Position numbers and translations under genes: made by a program. 64,000 bases of DNA from Sialis fuliginosa. Lineage: Eukaryota > Arthropoda > Insecta > Megaloptera > Sialidae. The notes beneath the pieces are model-generated. The model had not been told where the DNA came from. It did not search any database and was given only the letters and a program-made list of their open reading frames with translations. The stretch covers positions 27,809,001 through 27,873,000 of the forward strand of contig OY540813.1 of NCBI GenBank assembly GCA_961205875.1, read 5' to 3'. Shown here one piece after another: positions 55,178-64,000 of the stretch (within the stretch, counting starts at the first letter, position 1; every line of letters begins with the position of its first letter).

Positions 55178-56615
55178 TATATATTTTTAAATACTTAATA
55201 TTCAACGAGATTAAAAATTGTATATAATATACACAACGCAAGTAGATAAAAGTTAAATAATCCCTAGATAGTATGTATTGAGTACCACTTTCCCAAAGAC
55301 CTTTCTAGACACAAAGCTCAATCACCTGGCTCGAACATAGACTATTATAGTACAAAATAAACATTACACTTAATACTTTTTTGGTTAATTTACTTGCATA
55401 GACTGTAGCCACATGTTCAGTACCCCTGGTGTATTACTCGACCACCTACCCACACACAAAGCCCAATCACCTGTCCGAACGTGTCTGTAGATCGTATCTT
55501 GAATATGTGTGCAATGTGTTCTCAAGTACGATTTATTAGATAGCGATGTATATTTAGAACTTAACAGTATTGATGTGATGCTATAATGGTTTTTGTTTTT
55601 CGTGAATGAATCAACGTTGATTTATATGTACATTCACATAAACATGCATTTGTGTATGTGTGAGTTTTGTTGAAGCGTCTTTGTGTTCCAGATTTTGTTT
55701 TTGTTAAAAATAGATTTTATTTTTTAATGTAATTGTTTTTATTGTTACTGGCAAGTTTATTTTTAGAATGTAATAAATAATACTTATACAAACTGTTATT
55801 TCTAAAAGTGGTATTAATCCACTTATTTGAGTTTCGAGACGAAATTGGGGTGATTTAAAATATGACTATAATAGAAACTAGCATCTCAATTTTTGTTATT
55901 TTTTTAAAACAACGGCATATTATAAATATATATGTATAATGAATTGATAAATAAAAATTCACTAATGTATTTTTCTTTTTGTTTCAGGTGAGTTGACTTT
56001 TATAAGAAAACTACTAAAACGAATGTTGGTATGTATAAATTAAATATTAATATTCTTGGATTGAATCGCGGTTATAATCCATATCCAATATATCTAATTT
56101 TATTCGAAATCATTAAATTCTACTTTCTTCCAATGGTGTTACAAGATGTACGAAAACACTGCAGTGATGTATCCCGGAAAAACCCATTAGAATGCATTGA
56201 TGAATGTTCATGTCTTGGGTTTTTCCCCGCAGAAGATTGAGTACGTTTTCTTGGAATTTTCACGCAAAGAGAGAATAAAAGCTACAAGATATATTATTTC
56301 TTGTAGTAATTTTTTGAATTGAATTAACAAAAATATTGGAATATTCCTATTTTTAGTTATTTAATATAAAGGTATAATTATTATAAAAAGAAAAGTGGAA
56401 TTTTTGTCATATTTTTAAAGCGATATGTTTAAAGCTTTATCACATGTTATCGCATTTACTATAACGTAATGGAAATCAGTCTAAAAATCCACATTAAGAT
56501 AGGTATAGGAGATTTGCAATGACCTTATAGTAACAGCGATACTAGACGGGGTATCTAGTACCAATAAAACCGTTATCGGTGCAGAAATAATAGTAATAAA
56601 TATAAATTCTGTTAA
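55178..56615. other. Intron stretch, little recognised
   Basis: Two short related blocks, acaaagctcaatcacctggc (55311) and acaaagcccaatcacctgtc (55455), both following ctag/cccac words, are about 145 bp apart and indicate a local duplication. A tttcag string at 55982-55987 precedes an unrecognised 69-residue frame (56031-56240). The rest is AT-rich. Confidence 0.35.
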
Positions 56616-56619
56616 GAGT

Positions 56620-56990
56620 ACGACGAACCTCCACCACCATCACGAGTAATGGGTAATTGTGATAACATTATCAGATATAACTCCGTGCAGGGGTTTCAGG
56701 CCAGAAGTAGCGGTCTAACGGGAGTTCTCGACGCGGTTAGAGCACACCTGCTGTGATGTAAATTACAAGGCAACACACAGAACCTAAGCGTTGCGTGCAC
56801 ACGGACGCGCGACCGTCGCGATTTATAGCGCCAGCTGATACGTTCGTACACAATGTACAGGCTGTTTGTGAAGTTACTGGGATAATTGATGCACCCGTGT
56901 GGGGTTGGATAGGAATGTTCAGACTGGTGGAGAAAGTAGGACAATGCAATCAGTGCAGTTTTACTGAACCGTAACTAAATACCGTCCTAT
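56620..56990. other. GC-richer patch, candidate conserved element
   Basis: A 370-bp block with GATA-type words (gtgataacattatcagata), CpG-rich cggacgcgcgaccgtcgcga and gcgccagctgatac with an E-box. Two overlapping - strand frames (56696-56944 and 56737-56949) are unrecognised and in different frames. Compositionally among the most distinct patches in the window. Confidence 0.35.
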
Positions 56991-57081
56991 TTTACCCCAG
57001 AGTAAGATCAAAATGAATCATAGTTTAAAAATTATTAAAAATTCCTACTTTCAGTTATATGGCTCATTTCAAAATTCTTTA

Positions 57082-57424
57082 CAGATAAACATGTCCCAAA
57101 AGAAAAAACATTGATTATTGTTAGTTACATTCAAACTTAGATAATATTTTGGAATCAATAAACAAAGCACCGTATTATTAAACATGTTTTATAAATAGAA
57201 ATAAATCCTACTTAAAATTTTCTATTTTTCTTTATATAGAAGACAACTTTGTTACCTTTATTGACCACTATGTTACTTTAAAAAAGTAATTTTAAGTGGG
57301 ATTTATTTCTTTTTATAAAAGATGTTTAATAATACGGTGCTTTGTTTATTGATTCCAGAATATTATCTAAGTTTCAATGTAACTAACAAAAATCTTCTGA
57401 GACAAGTTAGGTTAGGTTTATCTG
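57082..57424. mobile_element. 343-bp inverted-repeat element, ~140-bp arms
   Basis: The ends are cagataaac and gtttatctg. Inward, the arms carry ttgttagttacatt, aaacttagataatatt, tggaatcaataaacaaagca, ccgtattattaaacat and aaataaatcc(t/c)acttaaaatt, matched in inverse at about 95% (left to 57220, right from 57288). The outermost ~35 bp are less similar, with a taacctaacc insertion on the right. Loop about 67 bp. It has no coding capacity. Ends immediately 165 bp before the MITE at 57590. Confidence 0.93.
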
Positions 57425-57589
57425 CAACAAAATTTGAAACGACCCATGTACTGATGTTTTCTTTTTTACTTTTAAAACATGGAAACTAACGCATTTAAAT
57501 TTCCCTATGAATCAGTCAAAAGTAATGTAAAATTTAAAACTTATATTATTAAAGTTGAAGATTTTTTTTACAAACATACAAAATATATA

Positions 57590-58149
57590 AGGTACTGGCA
57601 CCAGTTATGGCCACTGTAAGAGCCAGGTTTACTGTTTTTGTGATTGACGGGCTTCTTTTTTGTAATTCTCATTAACTCAAGTTACTAATAAAACAAGTAG
57701 CTCTTTATTTAATCAATTTAACTACCAAAGTCACCAAATATAGTTTTTTTTTTAATTATAACCTTTTATTTAGTTCATGTTTTTTTCTACAGTAATGGCA
57801 AAGGTAAAACCAGTAATGAGCACGTAGTGATGCTAATGACTACAAAATGATAGGTACTACGACAAAAGATATAAAAGAAAGAATCGTCAAATTTGAAATA
57901 ATGTAAAGCAGTTGCTATATGATAATATAATAATTAATAAATAAATTATACTTATAATTAGTATAAATGTCCACCATTTTTACACCTAATAGCTCGATTG
58001 TCATCAAATCACGCTGTAAGACAGTTGAATGTATATAAATTAATATTCAGAAATGGTAATTATCAAATATTAACAAATATCTCTAATTCAGTACATTTAA
58101 TTAAATATAACCATTACTGGGGTCATATCCAAGATTGGTGCCAGTACCT
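57590..58149 (+). mobile_element. TA-flanked MITE, copy B (complete, 560 bp)
   Basis: It has perfect 14-bp terminal inverted repeats, AGGTACTGGCACCA at 57590-57603 and TGGTGCCAGTACCT at 58136-58149, directly bordered by TA on both sides, as expected for a Tc1/mariner-type TA target. Internal sequence aligns with copy A at 3383-3893 in the same orientation. There is no transposase frame. The frame at 57998-58249 runs off its 3' end and is spurious. Confidence 0.93.
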
Positions 58150-59463
58150 TATTTCATCGTTGCGCAAGCAAAACTTGCTATGTGACATTTTTCGATGGAA
58201 CAGTTTTATGGTGTTAAACGTTGAAAAAAAACTACTTTGCAACAATTAATAATGTGATAATGCTTTCCTAAGATTACAGGTAGTGTAATTTCAAAATCTG
58301 CTAATTGTAAGTAAAATGTATCAAGTAGTATTAATATTGCGCTTTATCTCCTGAAAAATTATATATAGTATATTTGTGACAGATTTTGCACGCGCAACTG
58401 CAATTTATTAAAATTAGAATAAGGTAATATAAATAAAATTTTTCAAAATGTAGAATTGATTTAAATTTCTATCTCTTTTGCAATTTTTAGTGTAACAACA
58501 GTGAAACAAATTAAATATATGCATGTATATCTTAATATAAAATATAACGTGATGTATGAATAAGAATTAAAACTAAATTGTAAGATGCAGTAAAAGTTCT
58601 GATTTTGTAGTTACATACAAGTTCACTGTTTTGAAATCCAGCCTGTAGATCAGAATAAATAAACCTATACACAAGAGGAGTAATATGGGGTGGAGAGTGT
58701 CTGGGTGTTTTGGGTTAGCCCTTCTTCTGCGGTGGTGACCCAGTCTGCGTCTCTCTGTTGCCACCGGTGCCGATGACAAAAACCATTGTTGTTTTTGTCC
58801 CTACCCATTCCTTTGACTTTTTTGTTAGTAGCGTTTGAAATGTTGTCAAAATTTCTGTCATTTTATATAAACATGTATCTTTATTATTACCGTTTTTATT
58901 TCTATTTATAGCAAATATTGTTGCGTATGTTTCCTAAACATTGTTTTTGAACTATTTTGAATTCAATACTTTCCTTTAACACTTTATTAAATTTTTATTT
59001 TATTACTATTGACAGTTATTTATAAAATAATACATACTATTAGTTTTAGAATGAAACAAGTTATTATAAACCTTCAAGTTAATTAATTGGTCTTTTTACA
59101 AAATATAAAAAAAATCGATTTCCGTTCATATTTAATATTTTTCTCATTTACTTTAGTTGAATTTGATAAAAAAAATATATAGTTTCGAATTATAAACAAT
59201 TACAAATTTTATGTTATATCATATTTTAATGAAAATTACTTTTTTTGACGACTTAGAGAATACCTCCACCCTTATATGAAACTTTTGATAACTTGACTAT
59301 TTTTTTATATCGGTTATTGAATTTTCTAAAAACGAGCTCTTCATTCTCGTGATGTTAGTCACTTCGACTACTGAAAATCATTTTATTTAGCACATTTTTC
59401 TTTTCGGTTTCGAATTTGAGTATTTAACTTGATCTTAATGAATCCTTTTAAACATTATAAATA
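58150..59463. other. Intron stretch with a GC-richer spot (58640-58800)
   Basis: The spot (gggtggagagtgtctgggtg, then ctgcggtggtgacccag) carries an unrecognised arginine-rich - strand frame (58573-58779). The rest is AT-rich. Confidence 0.3.
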
Positions 59464-60225
59464 TTGCTTCCTCGCAATATCCAATTTCAAAATTTTAAAT
59501 TTATTTATCCGTTTCACGTCAAGACAAACACTTTTCGTTCCGTGTCTGTCTGTCTGTCCGTGTGTCCGTCCGTCCGTCCGTCCGTCTGTCCCCTGAATCC
59601 TTGTCACACGCATAACTCATGAACCACTGAACCGATATTATTGAAACTTGGTCGGATGGTTGGGTTTGGTTTGAGGACGGTCCCATTTCAAAATCATTAA
59701 AATCGTGTGTAAGGGGGAGGGGTGACACCCCAAAATATTTATTTTTTCAAGATATCTCAAGAACGACACATGTTACGAGAAAATTTTATAGAATATTTTT
59801 TGTAGAGAATTAAATTTCCTATAATATGGGTCTACTACGTTTGTTGTAAAATATTCCCTTACAAAGATTTATCTAAATTAATTTTAAAAATTCGTGTTTT
59901 ATTTTTCTAAATTGATATTTGATTGGATATATTATGTGTCATTTTGACGTTTTAAATGTCACTTTGGCGTTTTAAATGTCACTTTGACGTTTTAAATGTC
60001 ATTTTGACATTTGCATAAATTTAGATTTAGATTGAAATTGTCAAAAAATTAAAAATATATGAAAAAATATTCAGGTGCGTTTTAAGAAAAAATTCGAAAT
60101 AAGATTTTTTAGTAAAATTTGTATAAAAATTAAATGGTTAACCAATGCCAGGCAATTTATCTGAACACTATCGGTTTTAGTGAATTTAGCACGAGGAAGC
60201 ACTGTGCATTTACTTGGCAGATGTT
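59464..60225 (-). repeat. Dispersed repeat family R1, copy 4 (longest, inverted)
   Basis: Reverse-oriented relative to the other three copies. It contains all R1 landmarks from aacatctgccaagtaaatg at its 5' side (60225) to the gcgaggaagcaa end (59464). It includes about 300 bp of middle missing from copy 2. It lacks roughly 70 bp just before the terminal hairpin that copies 1-3 keep. It includes the minisatellite at 59938-60018. No open frame of note. Confidence 0.88.
59938..60018 (+). repeat. 20-bp minisatellite, four units
   Basis: The unit is gtca(t/c)tttgacgttttaaat. Three units are nearly identical and the fourth is degenerate (gacatttgcataaat). It lies inside R1 copy 4 and is absent from copy 2. 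Confidence 0.9.
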
Positions 60226-60289
60226 TTTATAATACCTTGCAATTTTTTTGTACTCATCATTAGTAAATAATAACAGGTATGTACTTACC

Positions 60290-60690
60290 TCTATCTTTAC
60301 TCACGCGTTCAGGAAACCTTGCCACATGAGAGCTGCATATACGTGTATCACGAGTTACATATGCACGCGCGCGTGCTTACACATACATACATGCTTGCCA
60401 CATACATATATATGTACGTAGGCATGTGTATGGAACAAGGTTTATGTGCCCTCTACGGCGGCGGCAGGTACTACATTTTATGTGCGTAGCGCGTTGCCAT
60501 TCGGTCATGTTTTATTACCGAAAATTTACGGTGTACACACTGATATTATATTAAGCGCGCCTACATACAATGTTTGTTCGGGGACAGTATCGGACTAAGT
60601 ATATTTAGTGCCCGGTAAATATTGTATGTGGATATACATATATACCGCATGATATACTGCTGGCCGAACGGGTTAAATGGATTTTAATTA
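60290..60690. other. GC-richer patch, candidate conserved element
   Basis: A 400-bp block with alternating purine-pyrimidine CpG-rich words (atgcacgcgcgcgtgc at 60361), ggcggcggcaggtac at 60459 and ttcggtcatgttttattacc. It is non-repetitive and mostly free of open frames. The cgcgcgcg tract could adopt Z-DNA. The enhancer reading is inference. Confidence 0.35.
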
Positions 60691-61339
60691 TTTCAAGATT
60701 TATGCGTATTGGAAATTTGGGAAATTAATGTACAGTGATATTTTAGAATCGATTTTGTAAAAGGAAATTTGTACAGACTGGTACTTTGATTTAATTAAAG
60801 ATATTTTCACTGAAAAACAAAATTTAGCATATTCATAATTAATTTATAATACTAATACGCAATACTAGATACCAGAAAAAAGCAAATTGTACTCAGGGTC
60901 GTTCTATTACAGTTAAACGTCCTTGTAGATTTTTAAAATATTTTATACAGTTAAAATTAATTTTGAGTAAAAATTAAAAAATTAAACATTCAGAACTTGA
61001 ATTATAGACTTGTTAACCTAATAGGTAGGTTATGTATGTACATATGTAAATGCCAATACCAGGAATGGTCTATGTAGGTATTTTTTTTTTCATAAAATAA
61101 TAAAACAATATTAAACTATATAATACTCTTTTATTAAAAAACTATCTATACTTTTAATTTAAAAAATTCATAAATCAATATGAAATACGATTTTCAGCTC
61201 ATCTGAAAATCCGAAGCTTTGTTAAAAAATCATGCAATTAACAAAAAAAATAATTACACTCAAGTTCAGTGTACTTAAATGTTAACCCTGATAATTAATT
61301 CACGTCCAATTATAATCGTAGCTCCATCCCTATGTCAAG
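60691..61339. other. AT-rich intron, nothing recognised
   Basis: A 23-bp inverted repeat GATTTTCAG-ctcat-CTGAAAATC lies at 61189-61211. No other structure was noted. Confidence 0.4.
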
Positions 61340-61430
61340 ACCTACTCCCCTAGCATCCCCCCAGTGACGGCATGAGACAGTTAGGGGTTGTATCACAGTC
61401 TTCATTCAATGTCAGGGATATACAATGCAT
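61340..61430 (+). repeat. Short dispersed motif block, copy 1
   Basis: The phrase ttaggggttgtatcacagtc with ttcattca is nearly repeated at 62297-62325 (gaggggttgtatcagagtct, tcactca). Both are preceded by a C/G-rich segment. About 50-90 bp are shared at moderate identity. Nature unknown (small repeat or paired conserved element). Confidence 0.5.
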
Positions 61431-62254
61431 TGGAAAATGTGTCAATTTTCAATTTCGTCACATGATTCTTTATAATTAATTTAACACAATTTTATATTTT
61501 TTAATTAATGTTGAATTTTGAACCATTATTTCAAATAAATATTTCCTATTCACATTTTTTTAATGGCTTATAAAAATTTTATTATTATTATTACTGTCCA
61601 CATAATAGATATAATATAAAATATTTATTATTGTTGCGGAGGGGGGGGGGGGTCAAAAAAATGTTTTTTATTTAATTTTTTTTGCTAAGGGTCTTAAGAG
61701 TGTGTTTCATGCCAGAAAAACTATGGCAAACTATAACATATATTAAACTACTGGATCGATTTGCTTCAAATTTGGACTCCATATTGAGAAAATATTTCTA
61801 TATTGATCAATGATTCAGACTAGCGATAAGTTATGTACTTTTTTAACTACAAAAAAATTGACTAATTTTTTAAGCAAAAATCTTATAAATATTTAACACT
61901 TTCTCATATTATATTATTATATATATTATATTTATGTGTTTATATAGTAAAACATCGTTTGGTTAAGATAACTTGGAAGGCGGTCGATGGTGCATGGAAG
62001 CCATATTTACTATCAAAAATAAAATTAAAATACAATTTGTTGAATGATAAATAAAAAACACGTTCCACGTTTGAGATGATTTAAATCATCGGTTTTGTTT
62101 ATAAAACATAGAATCTGATAATACTTTTACGAGTATACATATATCAACTCAAAATACTTATGAAAACTAAACTAATTAACATTAGAAAGCCGGGTATAAA
62201 ATTATACGAATATATGTATATATGTACGAACTTTTACATATACATATATGGTTC
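61431..62254. other. AT-rich intron with G12 tract and repeat-like tail
   Basis: Twelve Gs lie at 61641-61652. The phrase aactactggatcgatttgct with tcaaatttgg (61748-61778) resembles repeat tails. At 61945-61980 tatagtaaaacatcgtttgg weakly resembles a pogo-type end. Nothing else was seen. Confidence 0.35.
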
Positions 62255-62345
62255 AGCCCTTATGTCACGCTACCCCGTCAGCAGGCTCGCAAACGCCGAG
62301 GGGTTGTATCAGAGTCTTCACTCACAGCTGGGCCTCATGGCACCA
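62255..62345 (+). repeat. Short dispersed motif block, copy 2
   Basis: It contains gaggggttgtatcagagtct as in copy 1 at 61340-61430, preceded by gtcacgctaccccgtcagca and followed by cagctgggcctcatgg. The frame 62160-62381 overlaps it and is unrecognised. Confidence 0.5.
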
Positions 62346-64000
62346 TCAAGTTTTGAGAGTTATATAAGAGAGGGAAGCTGAGAGTGGGTTACAGTTATGA
62401 CAAGATAAGGGACTTACGACACTATATAAAATCAAGTTATAGTTGATAAGACGTCGGTCGGTCGGACGGTTGTCCCATTGGCGTTGGGTTCAATGTTTAC
62501 TCACAGATATTTGTTTGTTCTAGTTTTAATTAGTGCATATTGATCAACATGAGATTTAGGGTCCTTTTTTGAGGGTAAATAGTATTGCTTCTGATTTTAG
62601 TTTGTAGGGTATTCATAAGTTTATGTTATTAGGGATGGAATAACTATATAAGAAACTAATGTACGGTTTTATTTAATTTTAAATTAAATAAACAGAAATG
62701 AATATCTTGAAAAACGAATTAATCAAAAATTTTAGGTAATAATATTATCTAGAATAATTATTATTATTCAGTATATTTTCTACTTTTAAGAACCGTTTTA
62801 AAAATTTGATTATAATAACTTAAAAAAATTATAGAAAAATGAAGTGACTGTAAAACTTTTCTACAATTTTTTTTCTATTACAAACCGTTCCAAAAACAAT
62901 TATAATTTATTTTGAAACTGCATATTTGTAAGTTTCATCATTTTGGCTGTTACCTTGTATAAAAAATCCATTGTGTCTAGCTTATAGTCTTATTATTTTT
63001 TAAAATACCATATCTTAAAACTATATCGGTAAAAAAAACTTACATTCAAAAGTAAAAGTTCATTTTAACGGATAAAAATGGTACTATTTGCTGTCGTAGA
63101 CAAAAGATTAGAAAAATATATTACTTTTTGGAAATGAATATTCATAAATATGTTAAAAATAGTCATTTTTGCACTTTTAGGTCGAAATATCTTGTAAAAG
63201 TGATGGCGCAATTTCAGCAAAAAACTACAAATTCAGTTTACATAATTTGCCAAACAAAAAATGTATGCCCTCAATTTTGTAAACCTTTGATATAATTTTA
63301 AATAAAACAACAGCATCACAAAACTGTCCCTTTATAAAATGCCTTCCAGCCGTCTATGATTAGCGAAGGTAGTATCACTGAAACAGATGGGAACTGGTAG
63401 GTCTTCCTCCAGTTATAGCATTTGATGAAGAAGATTATTGCGTAAGGGATTTAGTCTACGCATCTCTTACCTCACAGCACCATTCATATTTTATTATAAA
63501 TAAAATCATCAATTTCAAAACGTCTTACATTATACCACGGACTCGATTTTCTGTTCCATTTCATTGTACCAGTGTATTAATTATTAAATCTTTGACGAAA
63601 AGCAGCGCTACATTTCTATACACTTTGGAAAATTTCTCTTGTTTTATTATATGGTATTATTAAATGTAATTTAAATTGTTATTGCATTGTAGGAATTTGA
63701 TGTGGGATCGATTTAATTCCATAGTTATATTTGAAGACATAAGTCGTTTTTGATAGAAGTATTTAATGTAATTAATTAAGTTACTACGTGTAGAAAATGA
63801 AAATTGAATTGAAATTCTTGACATGTCTTCATTGTTTGTGCTTTTGTCTGTGATTTTTTCTAAACTCGTTGAATATGTGTAAAACTTATAGTTTTACTGT
63901 TGACTTTTCAAGTCAAATCCCTTTTTATACATTTTATTAGATAATACCTACATGTTGAAAAAAAAACTTGTTGACTCGCCGTGCTGGGCCTCCTTAGCCA
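62346..64000. other. AT-rich intron to window end, nothing recognised
   Basis: A GC-richer spot lies at 62445-62500 (cggtcggtcggacggttg) and another at 63395-63480. The last bases (gactcgccgtgctgggcct) are GC-rich and cut by the window end, so they may be the edge of a feature. No exon or repeat is recognised. Confidence 0.35.

Larger units (their letters stand above)
13853..64000 (+). other. Rbp6: Downstream giant intron of Rbp6 (partial)
   Basis: From the donor at 13853 to the window end I see no exon matching the rest of RRM2 (FGFVTF through VECKKAQPKE) or any other conserved protein. The intron therefore appears to exceed 50 kb. It contains most of the foldback elements and the mariner derivative. 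The alternative, that some GC-rich patches are alternative first exons or nested non-coding genes, remains open. Confidence 0.65.

Noticed and set aside
55982..56240. tttcag followed by a 69-residue frame as an alternative Rbp6 exon
   Set aside because: The peptide does not resemble any Musashi region, and there is no convincing donor in phase.
1..64000. CRISPR arrays, operons, ribosome binding sites, prokaryotic terminators
   Set aside because: The spliced Musashi exon, mariner and hAT debris and microsatellites show a eukaryotic (insect) intron. No spaced direct repeats or gene strings occur.

Overview
The window is 64 kb of AT-rich (roughly 70% A+T by eye) eukaryotic DNA, almost certainly from an insect. 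It is nearly all intron of one gene. The only piece I can defend as functional coding sequence is a 49-bp internal exon on the + strand (13804-13852). It has a polypyrimidine-CAG acceptor and an AG|gtaagt donor. It encodes IEDAMLMFDKQTNRHR(G), the part of the second RNA-recognition motif just before RNP1 in Musashi-family proteins. The I and Q residues fit insect Rbp6 (Musashi homologue) better than the vertebrate or msi paralogues. On this reading, the 13.8 kb upstream and 50 kb downstream are parts of two very long Rbp6 introns. No other Rbp6 exon was found in the window.

The introns hold two kinds of material. The first is a dense set of decayed, non-autonomous transposons. Most are foldbacks or MITEs: an imperfect 660-bp foldback (22489-23152), a near-perfect 372-bp palindrome (27835-28206), a 222-bp palindrome (38399-38620), a 343-bp inverted repeat (57082-57424), a 660-bp element with about 125-bp terminal inverted repeats (47454-48114), a TA-flanked 360-bp MITE (50206-50565), and smaller hairpins at 10153-10330, 29400-29760 and 36781-36962. 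There is a mariner derivative (54524-55177) whose two ends are both the transposase 3' end, facing outward. A TA-flanked 560-bp MITE is present twice (complete at 57590-58149, 3'-truncated at 3383-3893). A dispersed repeat with a fixed 3' hairpin end is present four times (5028, 20069, 48908 and 59464). Several isolated hAT-like termini occur, one with a recognisable transposase scrap.

The second kind is a scatter of short GC-richer, non-repetitive, mostly ORF-less patches (for example near 2.95, 21.05, 27.45, 37.9, 39.5, 43.6, 50.7, 53.3, 56.7 and 60.4 kb). In long introns of developmental regulators such patches often mark conserved enhancers. That is inference only; I cannot align to other genomes.

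There is no rRNA, convincing tRNA, CRISPR array, operon or prokaryotic signal. Nearly all long open frames are chance frames, or lie in repeats. The most unusual content is the set of long transcribable hairpins inside an RNA-binding-protein gene (a possible source of dsRNA or small RNA) and the inverted-3'-end mariner, which looks like an intermediate in MITE formation.
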